A stretch of 64,000 bases of DNA, from positions 3,057,501-3,121,500 of the forward strand of contig JACCIC010000048.1 in assembly GCA_018907035.1 (NCBI GenBank), read 5' to 3'. Source of the DNA: Sycobia sp. Sy_11. Its lineage: Eukaryota; Arthropoda; Insecta; Hymenoptera; Epichrysomallidae. The translations under genes were made by a program, and so were the position numbers. Position 1 is the stretch's first letter. Each line of letters begins with the position of its first letter. Shown here one piece after another: positions 1 to 12,319 of this stretch. The notes beneath the pieces were generated by a model. It was not told the origin of the DNA. It saw only the letters and a program-made list of their open reading frames with translations, and made no database searches.

Positions 1-530
1 ACCTGGTGCTGAGCCCAGCTTACGATTAAGTTTGTACCATAATATTGTTATCGGCGTTCTGTGTGTGAGTGTGTGTGTGCGTAGCTAGGCGTGTGCATTG
101 TGTAATACTAGCGAGTGGTTCAGAAGTCACTATAAACTGTAGGTACACAAAAGTCGCAATGATGTAGAGATCTGCAACTGAAAAGAAAGTTCAGCAATAA
201 CGAAAAGTTTTGAAGCACAACCAACCGATAAAGCGAAAGCTAGGCATGGCCGGGAATGTTTATGTGTAACAAAGCATAACTGAGCGACATGTTTTTGACT
301 TGTGGATAATCTATTTGGGACGGAAATCCGAGAGTGCTCCTGGCGGCTTTATACCCGTTGGTTGCCGTTGCGATTAGGAGTGAAGCCGAGCCCTAGACAT
401 CGGGCTCGCAACGAAGACTAGAAGGTATTTGTGGAGCCTCTCATCCCATATTGGACCTCACGAGCTACGCTCGTACTTGAACTTGCTGGCGCTCGATTCT
501 CGCGTATCAAAGTACTCCGTGAGTGAAGGT
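1..530. repeat. BEL/Pao-like LTR relic split by an R1-type 3' fragment
   Basis: This is a GC-richer block at the window edge. Around 325-380 it reads ATCCGAGAGTGCTCCTGGCG followed by GTTGGTTGCCGTTG. This resembles, on the opposite strand, the LTR-like DNA at about 57860-57925 next to the BEL/Pao element (ATCCGAGAGTG, TCC, GGCGGC, then GCCGCCGTCGTTGG). Both blocks also end near AGTACTCCG. The left part carries a GTGTGTG-rich stretch comparable to the same LTR. The similar parts flank a 161-bp unrelated insert at 128-288. The LTR assignment is an inference from partial similarity seen by eye, and the left boundary lies outside the window. Confidence 0.35.
128..288 (+). mobile_element. 5'-truncated R1-type non-LTR element, 3' terminal fragment
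   Basis: These 161 bases match 35113-35274 closely along their whole length. The shared run starts CACTATAAACTGTAGGT and ends CATAACTGAGCGAC, and both copies lose similarity at the same last base. In the 35-kb copy this sequence lies downstream of an R1-type reverse transcriptase. The simplest reading is the 3' untranslated end of the same family, deposited here as a short 5'-truncated insertion. There is no poly-A tail, which is common for R1-clade elements. Confidence 0.5.
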
Positions 531-3500
531 TAAACGATTGTAAAACGTTCTATTGTTTATAATATAACCGCATATAATAATATATTTATGATTAGAATTG
601 TAAACGTTAGCTCTTATCATTGCGTATTTTATGTACATGTAATGATCGGATTATATATTTATTCAAACCACATTATCATAATAAAAAATGAATTTTTGTT
701 TGTGATTAATTTTACTTTTTCTCTACTTATTGAGTGCAGGCTTTTTATGCCAAAACGTTAATAAATAGATTAATAAGATCTCGAATTAATTTATGATTTG
801 CATTCACCTTACCCGAATACACATTCCTTTCACGTAAATAAGAACTTGAATTCTTTTATAATTATTGAATACAGACTTATATTATATAATAATAAAGTGA
901 AACGATCGTATACAATTAAGATTAAGTCTAAACCGAACTGTATAATTTAGGCTTATGTATTTAATTTAGTATAAGATCGTATAGTATAGTATTTAAGTTT
1001 AATTTAATATTTAATTTAATTTTAATTTTAAGCTTTTGTTTTTTTAATGAGAAAACTTCGAACGCTCTCGACGCCATACTGTAGCGACTACGAGGAGAGT
1101 CATGCCATCTAAAATCCTCTTACGATCAAACAGAGTGCGCGTGTATTCGGTCAATACTGCTTTTCACGGCGATCGTTTATTCCATAAAAGAAAGATATAT
1201 TTGTTTGCTGTGGTATATGCTCGAGACTGGTTCGAAATACAGCCGTAGTCGTTTAACGACGCATAACGTAAGAACGCGCATGTTTCATATGTGAGATTTA
1301 ACGCATCGTATCGTGTGTGAAAAAATTTAATTGATGATGAATTTTTACTTTAAATTTTCTCTGTTATTTCTATTTTTAGTGGCTTTTAATCTCTGGAACT
1401 GTTTCTGATATATTAAATATATATGCTTCTCCTTTGATATGCCTATAACAAATATTATCAAATAGAACTTTATGAACAGAGATTATTTGAGTTGAAAATC
1501 AATATTGTGTTAAATTTTAAACTTTGTTAGTAAACATTCTTGAAATTCATCTGAAACCTATTAAATAAATTTAACAATGTGTATATACACGATGGACGTG
1601 TTCTAACTGTTATCTCAATATTTCCAGTTCTCCAGTTTTTTTTTTATATTTTATTTAAAGTTTCTCAGTGTATATTGTTTGCAACTGAAAAATAAATGAT
1701 GTAGTATAGTGAAAGAATAAAAGAATAATTAAAAGAAATGTAATTTGGATTGTGTGAGCTAATGCCAATTTTGAAGCTGTTTAAAAGAACATTGTTGTAT
1801 TTGAATAAAGTCAGTTTGAAATCTAACATCTGTGCAAAACATCTATGGGAAGAAATTTGAGAAATGGAATAATAAGTGATTATTAATTATAATTACTTAT
1901 TAAAACGTTTAGTAAGTGAAATAGTTGTGAAAATTGAGAATTAAAATTAATTAACGCAACATAATGCAAAATTAAACTAATGAATGCCCAATGGATTAAA
2001 TAATGGTATAGTGCGTCACTATTCGGAAATGAGTTTTTCCAGAACACAATTATATTTTTTTAAGACAGGTACTTTAACTGAAATAATTGGCATTGGCATT
2101 ATGTTATGTGTCCACATGGTGTAACTTTGATATAATTAAGATTAAAACGAACCGCCCGAGATATAAGCTCGTAAGCTGCCATACGCACGTTCAAAAGAAA
2201 TATTGCAGTATACGCACCGAGATAATCTTATGTCGGCAAAAATATTATATGGCTTTGCCTATTCACTGGGAGTTATAAAAAAGGAATTTTTTACGATCTC
2301 AGTAAAACGGACGAATTTTCATGAGCACACGAGGGAGAAATTAATATCATTGTTACGGATAGAATAATAAGATGTAACATTATGTCAAATTATATAAATT
2401 TATATATTTATTAAGATAGCGTAGAATTAAGTTTTTAAGTTTATATAATAATAATCAATAATAATAAGAATGTTTAAATTAATGAAATGCAAATAAGAAA
2501 GCAATTGCGTCATATTTAGGATATTAAAAACTAAGATTTTACGTGTATATTTTTAAGCGGAAATTGATGTATAGATATTATATTACAATGTAATGACGGC
2601 GTAGTATATTTATCTTGAGAAGTGCGTGTTATTATTAAGAATAAGATTTATTTTACTTTTGTATTATAGAAAATATTAGGCTAAAATTCTTTGATAAAAT
2701 ATAGTAAACAAAATTTATTTAACAATTTGATATTTTATAAGTATTAAAAAATTAATGGTCAAATAATTAATGTAAAGGAAAGCCGCTAATATTTGGAAAT
2801 AGAAATTGAAAATTTAATCGAATATATACTTTTACTTATATATTTAATAAAAGGGAATAATGTCATTATAAAAAAAATATAAAATGAACTTACATTGATT
2901 GAATTGCACAGAACTCGATAAGTTTACTATTATCAGTGCTGTGACTGGAAAATGCCACTTTTTCTTCCGAGAAAACTATACGTTCGAAATCCATCGCTGC
3001 CGTGACGGGAAAACCATAAGGTTTTAGAAAGCTGTATTTTTTTTAATGTATGGTTTTCAACGCTGAAGAAAATTTGGATACTATTTTCGAAAGCTGAAAC
3101 GTGCTCATGCAAAAGTTATGAAGCCACGAAATACCAAAATTTTTTGTAGTGATTAATGTATAAATTCAGATCCATCGGTGCCGTGACCGGAAAATCTCAG
3201 GATTTTCAAAATCTGTATTTCTGAAATTTATACTTTAACTTAGAAAAAAATTTGTGAATTTTGAAATTGAAATATTTCTATGATGGATAGAAATAAATGA
3301 AGAGCTTCAAAAAGAGACTTATATATCTGAACCAGAAAAGGTTACATATGAAAACTTCTCGACAGATCTGTTTTCCCTTTGTATCTTATCGCTAAATTCA
3401 GAGAATAGGATGGCTGCGCGAGAAGCGAGCCTATAAAGGTTCGAACGCGCCGAATGTTAGTTCATTATATTACTGGCAATCCTCCGTTTGGTACGTCGTA

Positions 3501-3650
3501 AAAAATTATAGTTTTATTATTATATTCAATAATTTCAAAAAACTTAAACCTTATTTTTTATTTAATCTCCTTTTGGTTGTCTCGAACAATCATATTATCA
3601 AATACGAATATAACCTCGGTAAACTCTGGAGAATCATAATTTAATCAGGT
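531..3650. other. AT-rich DNA, no gene seen
   Basis: No credible coding region is visible. The short open frames (for example 2087-2278, 63 codons) lack recognisable domains. A less AT-rich island at about 1050-1320 contains no long open frame; it could be an untranslated exon or a regulatory element, with nothing to decide. A TATAAAGG at about 3430 followed by TTAGTTC about 25 bases on resembles an arthropod core promoter, but no gene follows it. Confidence 0.6.
2932..3219. repeat. three spaced copies of a 45-50 bp motif
   Basis: A motif like ATCCATCGCTGCCGTGAC followed by GGGAAAA occurs at 2989-3036 and again at 3170-3219. A more diverged version (ATCAGTGCTGTGACTGGAAA) occurs at 2932-2955. 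Copies two and three continue similarly into TAAGGTTTT-AGAAAGCTGTAT and TCAGGATTTTCAAAATCTGTAT. Spacing is irregular (57 and about 180 bases), so this is not a simple tandem array. The family is not recognised. Confidence 0.5.
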
Positions 3651-4155
3651 GTATTGTGTACTATGTAAAAGTATATACAGTGCATGCTTACGGTGCGCGT
3701 ATTGTGCAAAGTGTATTCACTGCGTGTATACGGTATGTGAATGTGAGTATGTATACATCAGCGAATGCAAGAGCGTCTCAAGGTCACTGCTTGAGGTTTT
3801 CCCCATAATTAGTGGAAGCATTCGCCAATGAGACACAGAGCAAGCGGAGCGTGTAACGGTAACTGGGGGAAAGTGTCAGGGGGACCGAGCCTCCGTGAGC
3901 GCAGTCTTACGGGAGGAGACCTGGCAGCATGACGACGCAGCCCTTCCCAGTTTGTGTGTGTACCGCGAGTCAATATTTCTTTTTCTGTACTGATAGTTTC
4001 CAATCATTTCAATTACATTATTATATATTCGCTCTATTGTACTAATTTTTCGCTGTCATCATAATTATAATACAAATATTCTTTAAGTCAATATAATTGT
4101 GTCTCTTGATTAGTAGTTCATTACAGTTCCTAACAGATCCTTGCTCCAATTCCCA
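3651..4155 (+). repeat. 5' LTR of the Gypsy element
   Basis: It matches 9134-9635 over about 502 bases, with roughly 18 substitutions and one 3-bp indel counted by eye (about 96% identity). It starts near GTATTGTGTACTATG and ends CTCCAATTCCCA. The divergence implies an old rather than a current insertion. The true outer boundary is uncertain because no TG...CA pair with a target duplication stands out. Confidence 0.85.
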
Positions 4156-4159
4156 CAAG

Positions 4160-4171
4160 TGGGGGCTCGTC
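4160..4171 (+). promoter_or_regulatory. tRNA-Pro-type primer-binding site
   Basis: TGGGGGCTCGTC lies four bases after the end of the left LTR. These 12 bases are what is expected for pairing with the 3' end of tRNA-Pro, which several retroelements use to prime minus-strand synthesis. The match does not continue beyond 12 bases. Confidence 0.8.
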
Positions 4172-4695
4172 TAAAACGATTAATAAAATCAGTGACTGTC
4201 TCGTGTTACACAAGTGATATCGTGAGAAAACCTAGACAACGAAAGTGCGTTTCCTAATTTAAGGTGGAAGTTTAGAGGACCGTTCTCGGCGCAGTGATTT
4301 TGCGTAAGAAAACGAGTGAAATGGTATCAAACCTACAAGAACTAGGTTTCAGCGCATAGGTGCGTTGAGTAAGCAGAGAACGTGATTCACATCAGTTCTA
4401 AGCGCATAGGTGCGCAGGAAAAGCCAAAAGTTCAGCATAACCGTGCGGAGTGAGGACAGAGTTGATGGCGTGGCGTCACTTGCTAGCGTGTCGGTGCAAC
4501 GTCGGGAAAATTAAACGTGAAGTAAGAGTAAAAAGACGCCATCACTGACGTTACAGAAGCGCAGCGCTGGCAGGACAGGAGAGGCTGCTGTGCAACAGAA
4601 AATTAGGTGGAAGTAGATCCAAAGCAGCGAGAGACGCAAGAGCTTTGGAGTGTCCTTCAAGACTACAGCCGCTGCGAAAAGTTAAATCTGCAAGG
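4172..4695 (+). other. untranslated leader of the Gypsy element
   Basis: This stretch between the primer site and the first gag ATG contains no long reading frame. It has two short similar stretches, TTTCAGCGCATAGGTGCG at about 4347 and TCTAAGCGCATAGGTGCG at about 4398. A packaging or leader role is only an inference from position. Confidence 0.6.
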
Positions 4696-7506
4696 ATGCC
4701 TACACAGCAAGATTTCGAAACCAAACGACTTGCCCGCTTAGCGGCTGAGCGCAAAAATGAGGAACTCGCGCAAGCCTTGACAAAAATGCAAGAGGATTTC
4801 AAAGCTTGGCAGCGGTTAGAAAATGAAAAAAGGGAGCAGAAACGGCAATTGATGGCAGAGATGTCGGAGCAATTGAAACGGGAAGCCTTGATGCGTGAAT
4901 CTGCAAAGTAGGCAGTTGAAACGGCGCGTCATGAAGCACGGAAAGCGATGGAGCAAGCAGAGCGTCTACAGGCAAGGCAGGAAGCAGCAGCAGCTAGTGC
5001 AACTCTAGGGGCGGCAACATCGATAGCGGCAACTGTGACGCCGATATCGACAGATACAGCAGCAAATGAACCGGAGGCGACTTGTGGATCAGAGCAGGTA
5101 ATCCCAAGTACACCACCTGGATTTGAGGCGCTCCCTAGTATGCTATGGCTACAGCAAGCGGCTAATGTAATGCGCGCGGCAACAGATAGCAGTACGAAAG
5201 CGGGATTACCGTTCTCAATGACGGCGGATCAGCTACCGAAATACTCTGCTGAAGATGCTACAACATCAATTAAGACGTGGTTGCGGCGTGTAGAGGATGA
5301 TACCTTATTATATGGTTGGACCGTAGAGCAAACATTTTTAGCATCGAGAAGAGCGCTTGAAGGAGCGGCAAAGAAATGGCTAGACGCTCATAACACTCTT
5401 TCGTCGTGGCCGCAAATGAAAAAGGAAATGGAAGAGGTATTCGGAAGGCGCATAAGCCCGTCGGATATACATAATACAATGCGTTTACGCAAAAAGAAAA
5501 AAGAAGAGACAATTTTGACGTTTGTACAAGAAATGGAGTTCTTGGGTATGCAAGGAGAAGTCAGCGCCGACGATATTCGTAAGTACATTATTAATGGCGT
5601 AACGGACGACTTAAAAACGCGCTTAACACTGTCGAGCGTACCCAAAGACATGTTTATACGGCTACTGGAGCTACATGACCGCGAGATGTCCGAACGTAGT
5701 GCAAAATTGGGTTTAGGAAAAACCGCCCAACACAAAGGGGCTTGTTTTGTATGTGGGCAGCACGGGCACATCGCACGCAACTGTTTCAAAAGCAAAACAG
5801 ATGCGCGGAAATGCTTCGTATGCCAGCAGGAGGGACACAAATCGTTCAACTGTCCCAACAACAAAAAGAAAAAATTTCAAGGAAATAAAATAAACCAAGT
5901 GTGTGAGGACGCCAACAGAAGCCGTGTCTGGGCTGACATAGGTGGGACGCATATCGATTGTCAACTAGACAGTGGCGCGGACCGAAACATACTACGTCAG
6001 GATGTGTACGAAATAATAAATGAGTGCGGCAAGTTTCCAATGCGGAGCACCAGCATCATGCTCAAGGGATCTGGCGGACCGATAACCACCCTAGGAGTAG
6101 TGGAGTTGCCGACAGTGATTGTGGGTGTAGAGTATACTCTAGAATACTTGGTCGTGCCGACGGAAAAGCTGCCTTCACCGGTTCTCATCGGCGACCCAGT
6201 CCTAGATGTCGCAAAAGTGACACTTACGAAACAAGGGCCGCCGGTCGAGCCTATAATAGCCAACGCATACGTACAGCACGTGCAAAGTGAAGTCGCGGAT
6301 AGTTTTAGGGACATTATAGACACGATTCCGGCGGACTACAAAGGAAAAATAAGTGAACTGATTAGAAGCTATAGGCCATCAAAGACCGTAAAGAGTCCCG
6401 TAGAATTAAGTATTTCGGTCACAAATCAAAACCCGGTAGTTAGCCGACCCAGGCGTTTATCTCCGGGAGAAGAGCAAGACGCACGCAGACTGTTAAATGA
6501 CTGGGAAGCAAGAGGATTCATCAAACAAGGTACGTTGGAATACGCCAGCGCGATAGTTATCGTCAGGAAAAAAAGTGGAGATATTCGCATTTGTATCGAT
6601 TATAAAAAACTAAATAAAGTCGTGAGAAGGCTGCATTATCCGTTACCGCTAATAGAAGACACGCTCGATGCAACGGAAGGATCGATCTACAGTTCTTGTT
6701 TGGATCTTAAAGATGGATTTTTCCACGTTGACGTAGCGGAAGATAGTCAGAAATACTTGGCGTTCGTTACACCATGGGCTCAATATATACCTTTAATTGC
6801 GTCATTTGGATTTTGTAATTCTCCCGAAATCTTTACGGAAATGGTAGCGTCGGTATTCCAAGACTTGATCAAGAAGAGAACAATAGTCTTATATATGGAC
6901 GATATATTTATTAAGGCGAAAACTAAGGAAGAAGCATTCCAACGTCTAAAGGAAGTGCTGAATGTCGCAGCAAAGCATGGCTTAAGTTTCAATTGGAGGA
7001 AATGCCAAATAATGCAAAAGCGCGTTGAATTCCTGGGATATATTATAGAAGACGGTACCATCAAGCCATCCCGAAGAAAAGAAGATGATGTAAGAAATTT
7101 TCCGACTCCAACATCCGTAAAGCAGGTGATGCGATTTCTAGGTTCATCCGGTTATTTCCGAAAGTTCATAAAAAATTATGCGAGAATCGCTAAACCGTTG
7201 AGCGATCTTACAAGAAAGGAAGTCAAATTTGTGTGGGGACAGCAACAAGAAGATGCTTTCGTCGATCTTAAGCGAGCGCTTATCGGAGCAGAAGTATTAC
7301 ATCTTTATTGCAAAAACAGAGAAACGGAGCTGCATACTGATGCGTCAAAGGAGGGTTACGGTGCTATTTTACTCGAAAAATCTCCACATGACAATCAGAT
7401 GCACCCGGTTTATTACATGAGCAAAAAAACGACGCCAGCAGAGCGAAATTGCCACAGTTATGAGCTGGAAGCGCTAGCAGTGGTAAAAGCACTCGAAAAA
7501 TTTTAA
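4696..7506 (+). pseudogene. Gypsy gag-protease-RT-RNase H, interrupted by a stop at 4909
   Basis: The first ATG in frame is at 4696. The N-terminus is a charged, Glu/Lys-rich coiled-coil-like region, cut by TAG at 4909-4911. The same frame then stays open from 4948 to 7506 (852 codons). Numbering from 4948, two zinc knuckles (CFVCGQHGHIARNC and CFVCQQEGHKSFNC) start near residue 266. The aspartic protease DSGA is at 341-344, the reverse transcriptase YMDD at 649-652, and the RNase H HTDAS with its Asp at 798. The frame ends inside RNase H at TAA 7504-7506; the same frame resumes after it and is cut again by TGA at 7591. Catalytic residues of protease and polymerase are all present. Confidence 0.9.
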
Positions 7507-7620
7507 ATTTACCTGCAGGGCATATTTTTTAAAATAATAACAGATTGTAAAGCGTTTGAACTCGCTATGAACAACAAAGAGCTGAAACCGTGAATTGCCA
7601 GATGGGACTGCTTTCTTGAA

Positions 7621-9045
7621 ATGTTCCAGTATAAAATAGAACATCGGCCTGGAAATAGAATGCAGCACGTGGATGCTTTGAGTAGACGCGACTGTGTGTT
7701 GATGCTACAGGGCTCATTGAATGATAGACTAAGGAGAGCGCAGAAAAACGACGCTACATTGCAGACCCTCCGAACGCTACTAGAGCACGGACCGTACAAG
7801 GAGTTTGTGCTTGACAACGGGCTAGTGTTTGATGGAAGCGACGATAAACGAAGGTTAGTGGTACCGAAAGGTATGCAATATGAAATTATAAGAAGGGCGC
7901 ATGAAATCGTACACTTCGGTGTCAAGAAGACAGCTGAGAGTATTAGTAAATCATATAGCATCGACGGGCTTAAGAAGAAAATACAAGCATTAATAGAGAA
8001 GTGTATAACCTGCATTTTGGCGTCCAGGAAACAGAGCAAAAAGGAAGGTAAATTGTCGCCCATTCCGAAGGAGTCCGTGCCAATGCATACCATGCATATT
8101 GACCACGTGGGACCGCTTCCATCTACAAGCAAGAAATATAAACACATTCTAGTAGTCGTGGATGCGTTCACAAAATATACGTGGATATTTACGACAAAAT
8201 CAACAGGAACGGCGGAGGTAATCAAAAAGTTAAGTTTTTTGCAGCAACACTTCGGCAACCCCCGAAGAATTATCAGCGACCGGGGTACTGCTTTCACTTC
8301 AAAAGATTTCGAGGAGTACTGCAGAAAATCAAATATACAGCATTTATTAATTACAACAGGCGTTCCGCGGGAAAACGGACAGGTCGAAAGAGCGAATGCT
8401 GTTATTTCCTCAGTATTTACTAAGCTTGCGTTGCAGGAACCGCTTAAGTGGTATAAGTATACCGGTAGGGTGCAGCATGCAATAAACGGAACATATCACC
8501 GATCCGTTGGAACAACGCCTTATGAACTTATGTTCGGAGTCAAACTTTTTACGCCGGACGACTCGCAATTGATCAACGAGATTATAGAAGCGCGAAGAGA
8601 AGAATTTCATAAAGAGCGAGAAGAATTAAGGCAAACGGCTATGGAGCAAATAAAAATCGTCCAAAGTGAAAATATAAGGAATTACAATAAAAATCGTAAC
8701 CCGACAAGAAAATATAAAGTCGGTGATATAGTAGCCGTTAGAAGAACGCAGCAAGAGCCGGGATTAAAACTTTTCATCAAGTTCCATGGACCATATATCA
8801 TTACACACCTGCACAAGCACGACAGGTACGACGTCGAGGCACTCACCGCATTTGATGGCCCCACGCATACTTCCACTGAAGCACAGAATATGAAACCGTG
8901 GAGAGGGTTCAAGGATGATATAGAGGAAGATGATGCTTTCGATATCTTACAGGAAAATAATGAGGAGAATAATGAGCGCCCCAGCGACGAGCAAAATAGT
9001 GAAGATGACATCGAAACCAACAACGTGAACGAAGAGGCCGAATGA
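7621..9045 (+). pseudogene. Gypsy integrase portion of pol
   Basis: This is the same frame as the upstream pol, separated from it only by stops at 7504 and 7591, so it is the C-terminal part of one broken polyprotein rather than a separate gene. It opens with the RNase H/integrase linker (PGNRMQHVDALSRR). A zinc-binding HHCC domain follows (paired His near HEIVHFG, then CITC). The catalytic core has Asp 161 (HIDHVGP), Asp 220 (ISDRGTAF) and Glu 256 (GQVERAN), counted from 7621, giving DD35E spacing. A GPY/F-like module (KFHGPYIITHL) and an acidic C-terminus close it. The catalytic triad is intact; the upstream stops are what disable it. Confidence 0.9.
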
Positions 9046-9133
9046 CAACCGCCGCCTGAGGACAGACGACATGTCAGGAATGTCCGAGTTGTGGAATAAG
9101 GATATATATAGTGCGCGTTAGCTGTGCGTGTTC

Positions 9134-9632
9134 GTATTGTGTACTATGTAAAAGTATATACAGTGCATGCTTACGGTGCGCATATTGTGCCAAGTGTATT
9201 CACTGCGTGTATACGGTATGTAAATGTGAGTATGTATACATAATCGAATGCAAGAGCGTCTCAAGGTCACTGCTTGAGGTTTTCCCCATAATTAGTGGAA
9301 GCATTCGCCAATGAGACAGAGAGCAAGCGGAGCGAGTAACGGTAACTGGGGGAAAGAGTCAGGGGGACCGAGCCTCCGTGAGCGCAGTCTTACGGGAGAC
9401 CTGGCAGCATGACGACGTAGCCCTTCCCAGTGTGTGTGTGTACCGCGAGTCCATATTTCTTTTTCTGTACTGATAGTTTTCAATCATTTCAATTACATTA
9501 TTATATATTCGCTCTTTTGTACTGATATTTCGCAGTCATCATAATTATAATACAAATATTCTTTAAGTCAATATAATTGTGTCTCTTGATTAATAGTTCA
9601 TTACAGTTCCCAACAGATCCTTGCTCCAATTC

Positions 9633-9635
<3 letters not shown>
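9134..9635 (+). repeat. 3' LTR of the Gypsy element
   Basis: Direct repeat of 3651-4155. It lacks a 3-base GGA present in the other LTR near 3922. It ends CTCCAATTCCCA and passes straight into a TA microsatellite, so any flanking target duplication is masked. Confidence 0.85.
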
Positions 9636-9697
<62 letters not shown>

Positions 9698-9708
9698 TAT
9701 ATATATAA
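9635..9708. repeat. TA dinucleotide microsatellite
   Basis: About 37 TA units with one GAT interruption sit directly against the right LTR. Other long TA tracts in the window lie at 15793-15835, 16945-17001, 17857-17896, 20280-20327, 46507-46540, 47158-47193, 37577-37600 and 57628-57685. Many of them abut transposon ends. Confidence 0.95.
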
Positions 9709-11126
9709 TTCTTGAAAAAAAGCGAGAGAAAAATAAGGACGAGAAAAAGATTTCTCTAATCACCAAGGAATCTTGAAAGTTCTTTGATAAATGTTCAAAA
9801 AGAAAGCTTCAAGGGAAGTCTACATTCATCGGAGAACCAATTGCTTCGAACTTGAAAAAATGGATTAAATGTAACAAAAATATAAATATCTTATTTTTGT
9901 TTGTGATAATAGACTTTTCCTCTGTATGTTTTTATGTGACAATTGTTTATGTAGGTTACAAATGAAAGATGGGTTAAAAGTTATATGATATGCATTATAG
10001 ATTTTTTGTTTACTACGGGGCTGCTCAGAACTTTTATATTTTTATGTTTTTTTCAATTTTTAATCATATCGAGTTAGAACAGTACATATAAAAATTAATT
10101 CAAGTTTAGTAAAGAAAGAGATGTTAATAATATAAATGGCTATTGTAATTTAGAAAATATGTTAACATCAGTTTTGTATAATTCCAACTTTGACTTTGCT
10201 GCCATAGAGAAAATAAAGTTTCAGTTATATATAAAAATACTTAATGCATTTATATAAATATAAATATTTGCTTTAACTTTAACGTAATTTTTCATTATTT
10301 CATTAATAATAATTGTATAATTTTATCAGTGAAAATTAGAATTTACAGTTAAATTTCAAGAGGTTAAATTTAAAATCTATTAAAGGGTATGCTCATATAA
10401 AAAAATATATTTTGAAAGTTTAAAAAAGATTTAAAAAATTAAAACAATAGAAAAATTCTTAAATAGCGAAGAAAAATTAATCTAAACAATTTTCAGATGA
10501 TAATAAATAGAAAAAACGTCCCTTGATACAATAAAAAGGTGAAATATTCAATGCTTTATTATATTTAATAAATGTCATTATGGTAGAAGTAATTTCTTCT
10601 CAAGTGACTGTAAAATCCCCTTGTTAGTGAATAACGATCAACTTTCTGTATCTTTAGTACACAATATTTATTTTAAAATAACGATTATGTTATCTATGTT
10701 ATTAAATCATTTTATGGTCCTATATATGTCGAAGCATAATATAATTTTTTGTTTATGTCGACTCGTCAAACTGCGCCACATAGTCAGGATTCACGATAGC
10801 CAAAATCATACAATGCTTCGACAATGTGTATAGCTGTGATATAAAATTATATTCCTTACACATTCGTGTTATTCAGAAACAGAGGTACGATGTTAGATTA
10901 CATGTAAAATAAAACATTGTAATGATATTACCAATAACTATATATTATATAATATATTTATACTACGTGGAAATTTTCATCCCTTTATTCAACATTTACC
11001 ATTGATATAATAATAATATAAAATATAATATAATATACATAATTATATTATATATATATAAAATATTATTTTATTTTTAAGTATTGACAAATTAACTTTT
11101 GAAAAAGTACTATTTTTAATAAGACG

Positions 11127-11155
11127 ATTCTCATTCTCATTCTCATTCTCATTCT
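11127..11155. repeat. ATTCTC hexanucleotide array
   Basis: Between four and five tandem ATTCTC units in otherwise unstructured AT-rich DNA. Confidence 0.9.
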
Positions 11156-11265
11156 TTGCTAGTCTTAAAGTGAAACAAAAAATCCAGCAACAGCTGTATC
11201 CCAGTCATGCACTAGAATCAGATACGACTCGAGTTCTCGGTGTATAAGGTGAAAAAGATATACAA

Positions 11266-11325
<60 letters not shown>
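11266..11325. repeat. GA microsatellite
   Basis: A nearly pure GA tract of about 60 bases. Similar GA tracts occur at 12281-12316, 20967-21030, 22600-22661, 40548-40575, 46665-46683 and 50551-50578. The ones at 20967, 22600 and 46665 are a fixed internal part of the Helitron family described below. Confidence 0.95.
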
Positions 11326-11327
<2 letters not shown>

Positions 11328-12282
11328 TGAAATCATATAAGAAATGATTAAAAATAAAATGCAGTTTCCTCGTTTTAATATTTTAAATAATATCAGGTGA
11401 TCCTAAGAATAATTGATTTCTTGCTATCTTGCCATAAACTCAATAAAATACAACAGGTTTTAAAGAAACATAGAGTACTTTGTAAACATAGTAAAAATGA
11501 TTTAATTAAATAAGCGCTTCAAATAATCATACTTGTGCTCCTTGAAAGTTATAATTATTTATATTAAACCTTTAAGTAAATGCTTACCCCATCAATATTT
11601 AATTCAGCAATAATATATGATAAATGTTTAATAAAGCGGTGAATTATTCCAAACTATGTGCACATTTACTCGTCGGCATGTCGCGGATACTGTAAAATGC
11701 AATATTAAAGCGGCACTCAGATGATACCCCCTCCCCCCATACACCCACTATATATGCAGTCGGAAAGAAACACACGCTACTCGACGCGTGGCGCACACAG
11801 TCAACGGAATCGATTATAAACATTTGTTCTTATTAATCTTGATGTGTGTCACGCGTGGCATGGATTATATGTTTTATTATCCGCCAGTTTTAGCGTCGGT
11901 CGTTGAATAAATTCGTAATTATCAATAGAAGCTTTTAACATACATAATTTGACATTTGACAAATGGAAAGACTCATGTTACTTTCGGAAGAAATTTGAAA
12001 ATACTGTGAATTATTTCAATTAGCATTTTCAATTACATAAAAAAAAAACAATATTTCTTCTTAAGAGCGATGTCAAAATCATTTAAAAAGAGGGACTTTT
12101 TTATGTCTCAATGTTTAGGCAAAACGGAGAAATATTCTGTATAGTCCGCAGAAACATAAGGGAATATATGACTCAATCCCTTATTATTTACTTCTTCCTT
12201 TTCTGTCATTAGAAACGTCCATTTTAACAAGCGCGACTTCGTCAAGAGGAAAGGAAAGCTCGCTACGTATATGGAGAAGGGA

Positions 12283-12319
<37 letters not shown>

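Larger units (their letters stand above)
3651..9635 (+). mobile_element. Ty3/Gypsy LTR retrotransposon, nearly complete but inactive
   Basis: The element has two direct LTRs (3651-4155 and 9134-9635), a primer-binding site just inside the left LTR, a gag with two CCHC knuckles, protease, reverse transcriptase, RNase H and a DD35E integrase, in the Ty3/Gypsy order PR-RT-RH-IN. No target-site duplication is evident. The right LTR is followed directly by a TA microsatellite, and similarity between the LTRs begins abruptly at 3651 and 9134, so the outer ends may be altered. One long frame covers gag to integrase but is interrupted by three in-frame stops, at 4909, 7504 and 7591. This copy could not make a full polyprotein by normal decoding. 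Confidence 0.92.

Noticed and set aside
3425..3465. TATAAAGG with a downstream initiator-like TTAGTTC
   Set aside because: No transcript start or gene follows. AT-rich DNA gives such matches by chance. An LTR promoter is possible but no paired LTR is seen.
10726..10824. 10-bp inverted repeat with a 75-base loop, considered as a tRNA or small structured RNA
   Set aside because: The interior does not fold as a tRNA: there are no D or T arm signatures or A/B boxes.
11127..11155. Short regular repeats considered as a CRISPR-like array
   Set aside because: The units are a pure hexamer without spacers, and the DNA is eukaryotic.
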